In this document: in pieces, positions 6,825-7,077 of the stretch | Layout of the letters: each line of letters starts with the position of its first letter | Numbering within the stretch: position 1 is the first letter of the stretch | Notes under the pieces: model-generated | What the model saw: only the letters and a program-made list of their open reading frames with translations | What the model was told of the DNA's origin: nothing | The model's database searches: none | Assembly (NCBI GenBank): GCA_001701075.1 | Contig: DAAK01000059.1 | Location: forward strand, 388-7,464 | Origin: Bacteroidales bacterium GP3 | GTDB lineage: Bacteria; Bacteroidota; Bacteroidia; Bacteroidales; Muribaculaceae | Length of the DNA: 7,077 bases | Direction of reading: 5' to 3' | Position numbers and translations under genes: made by a program

Positions 6825-6857
6825 TATTGAAGGGAGGCCTCCAGCCTCCCTTCAATA
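6825..6857 (+). terminator. Hairpin terminator after pgi
   Basis: Bases 6825-6838 pair perfectly with 6844-6857: a 14-bp stem containing GAAGGGAGGC/GCCTCCCTTC, with a 5-base loop CTCCA. It starts 6 bases after the pgi stop. A good U-tract is missing; the next bases are TTACAAATATGTTT. The position and stem strength still make termination or 3'-end protection of the lysS-gpsA-pgi message the best reading. Confidence 0.75.
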
Positions 6858-7077
6858 TTACAAATATGTTTCAGATATTAAATAAAAGTTAATTAGAGAC
6901 ATTAATTTAGATTCAAATGAACCTTCGACCTTTCAGGCGTGTTTAATAGTCGTAACTCGGACAGACAGACGGGATGCAAGACAGAATGTGAGAAGCACCC
7001 GCGAGTCACACCAAATTAAGATTAGATTGATTAGTTTAATTGCTATAAGCGTTCTGAAAAAGTTGTTATTGTTGTTT
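6858..7077. other. Non-coding stretch at the right edge
   Basis: No convincing gene is seen here on either strand. The longest ATG-initiated frames are a nine-codon one at 6917-6946 (+) and a 14-codon one starting at 6902 (-). Both ends are AT-rich, while the middle (about 6920-7011) is clearly richer in G and C and holds short complementary segments: ACTCG at 6955-6959 with CGAGT at 7002-7006, and CGGG at 6970-6973 with CCCG at 6998-7001. This could be a leader or a small RNA, or nothing. The last 16 bases are GTT-rich and may run into a gene beyond the window, but no ATG is present. Confidence 0.5.

Noticed and set aside
6917..6946. Nine-codon frame MNLRPFRRV as a possible leader peptide
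   Set aside because: It is too short, with no ribosome-binding context, no attenuator structure tied to it and no downstream gene in view.
6987..7010. TGTGA...TCACA as a CRP-like operator
   Set aside because: The arms are 14 bases apart instead of the 6 needed, and the canonical E. coli-type CRP site is not expected in this phylum.
6950..7011. Possible tRNA or other known RNA gene in the right-edge gap
   Set aside because: No acceptor stem, T-loop motif or cloverleaf can be laid out; only short complementary segments are present.
1..7077. Mobile element, CRISPR array, toxin-antitoxin or defence system
   Set aside because: All long genes are recognised housekeeping or transport genes, the gaps are short, and no transposase, integrase, regular repeat array or terminal inverted repeats were seen.

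Overview
The window looks like ordinary core chromosome from a member of the Bacteroidales (phylum Bacteroidota). The family cannot be settled from the sequence alone. Evidence for this is the protein flavour (for example GPCHAEEVALERLSYLT in GpsA and the 448-residue bacterial-type Pgi), A-rich leaders without Shine-Dalgarno sites, AT-rich intergenic DNA, and close matches to the Bacteroidota -7 promoter element TAnnTTTG.

Left part (1-2602). A sodium/alanine symporter of the AGCS family runs rightward from position 20. It meets a leftward pair, tsaE then birA, coming from the other side. The last codons of the symporter and of birA overlap by 6 bp. TsaE is the ATPase of the t6A tRNA-modification machinery. 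BirA is a monofunctional biotin-protein ligase without the DNA-binding domain of the E. coli repressor.

Middle (2603-2851). An AT-rich divergent control region separates tsaE from lysS. It holds a -7 element for each direction only 14 bp apart, a weak dyad and a 20-bp-period direct repeat. No gene was found in it.

Right part (2852-6857). lysS, gpsA and pgi form a rightward series that reads as one transcription unit: a promoter just before lysS, a 2-nt gap to gpsA, a 54-nt gap to pgi with no clear promoter or terminator, and a strong hairpin directly after pgi. The unit joins tRNA(Lys) charging, glycerol-3-phosphate supply for phospholipids, and the glucose-6-phosphate/fructose-6-phosphate step. 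I see no direct biochemical link beyond shared growth-related demand. The last 220 bases hold no recognisable gene. A moderately GC-rich patch there might be structured RNA, but this is weak.

I found no mobile element, CRISPR array, tRNA/rRNA gene or defence-type cassette, and nothing that I would call a new biological system. The findings are small regulatory and architectural points.
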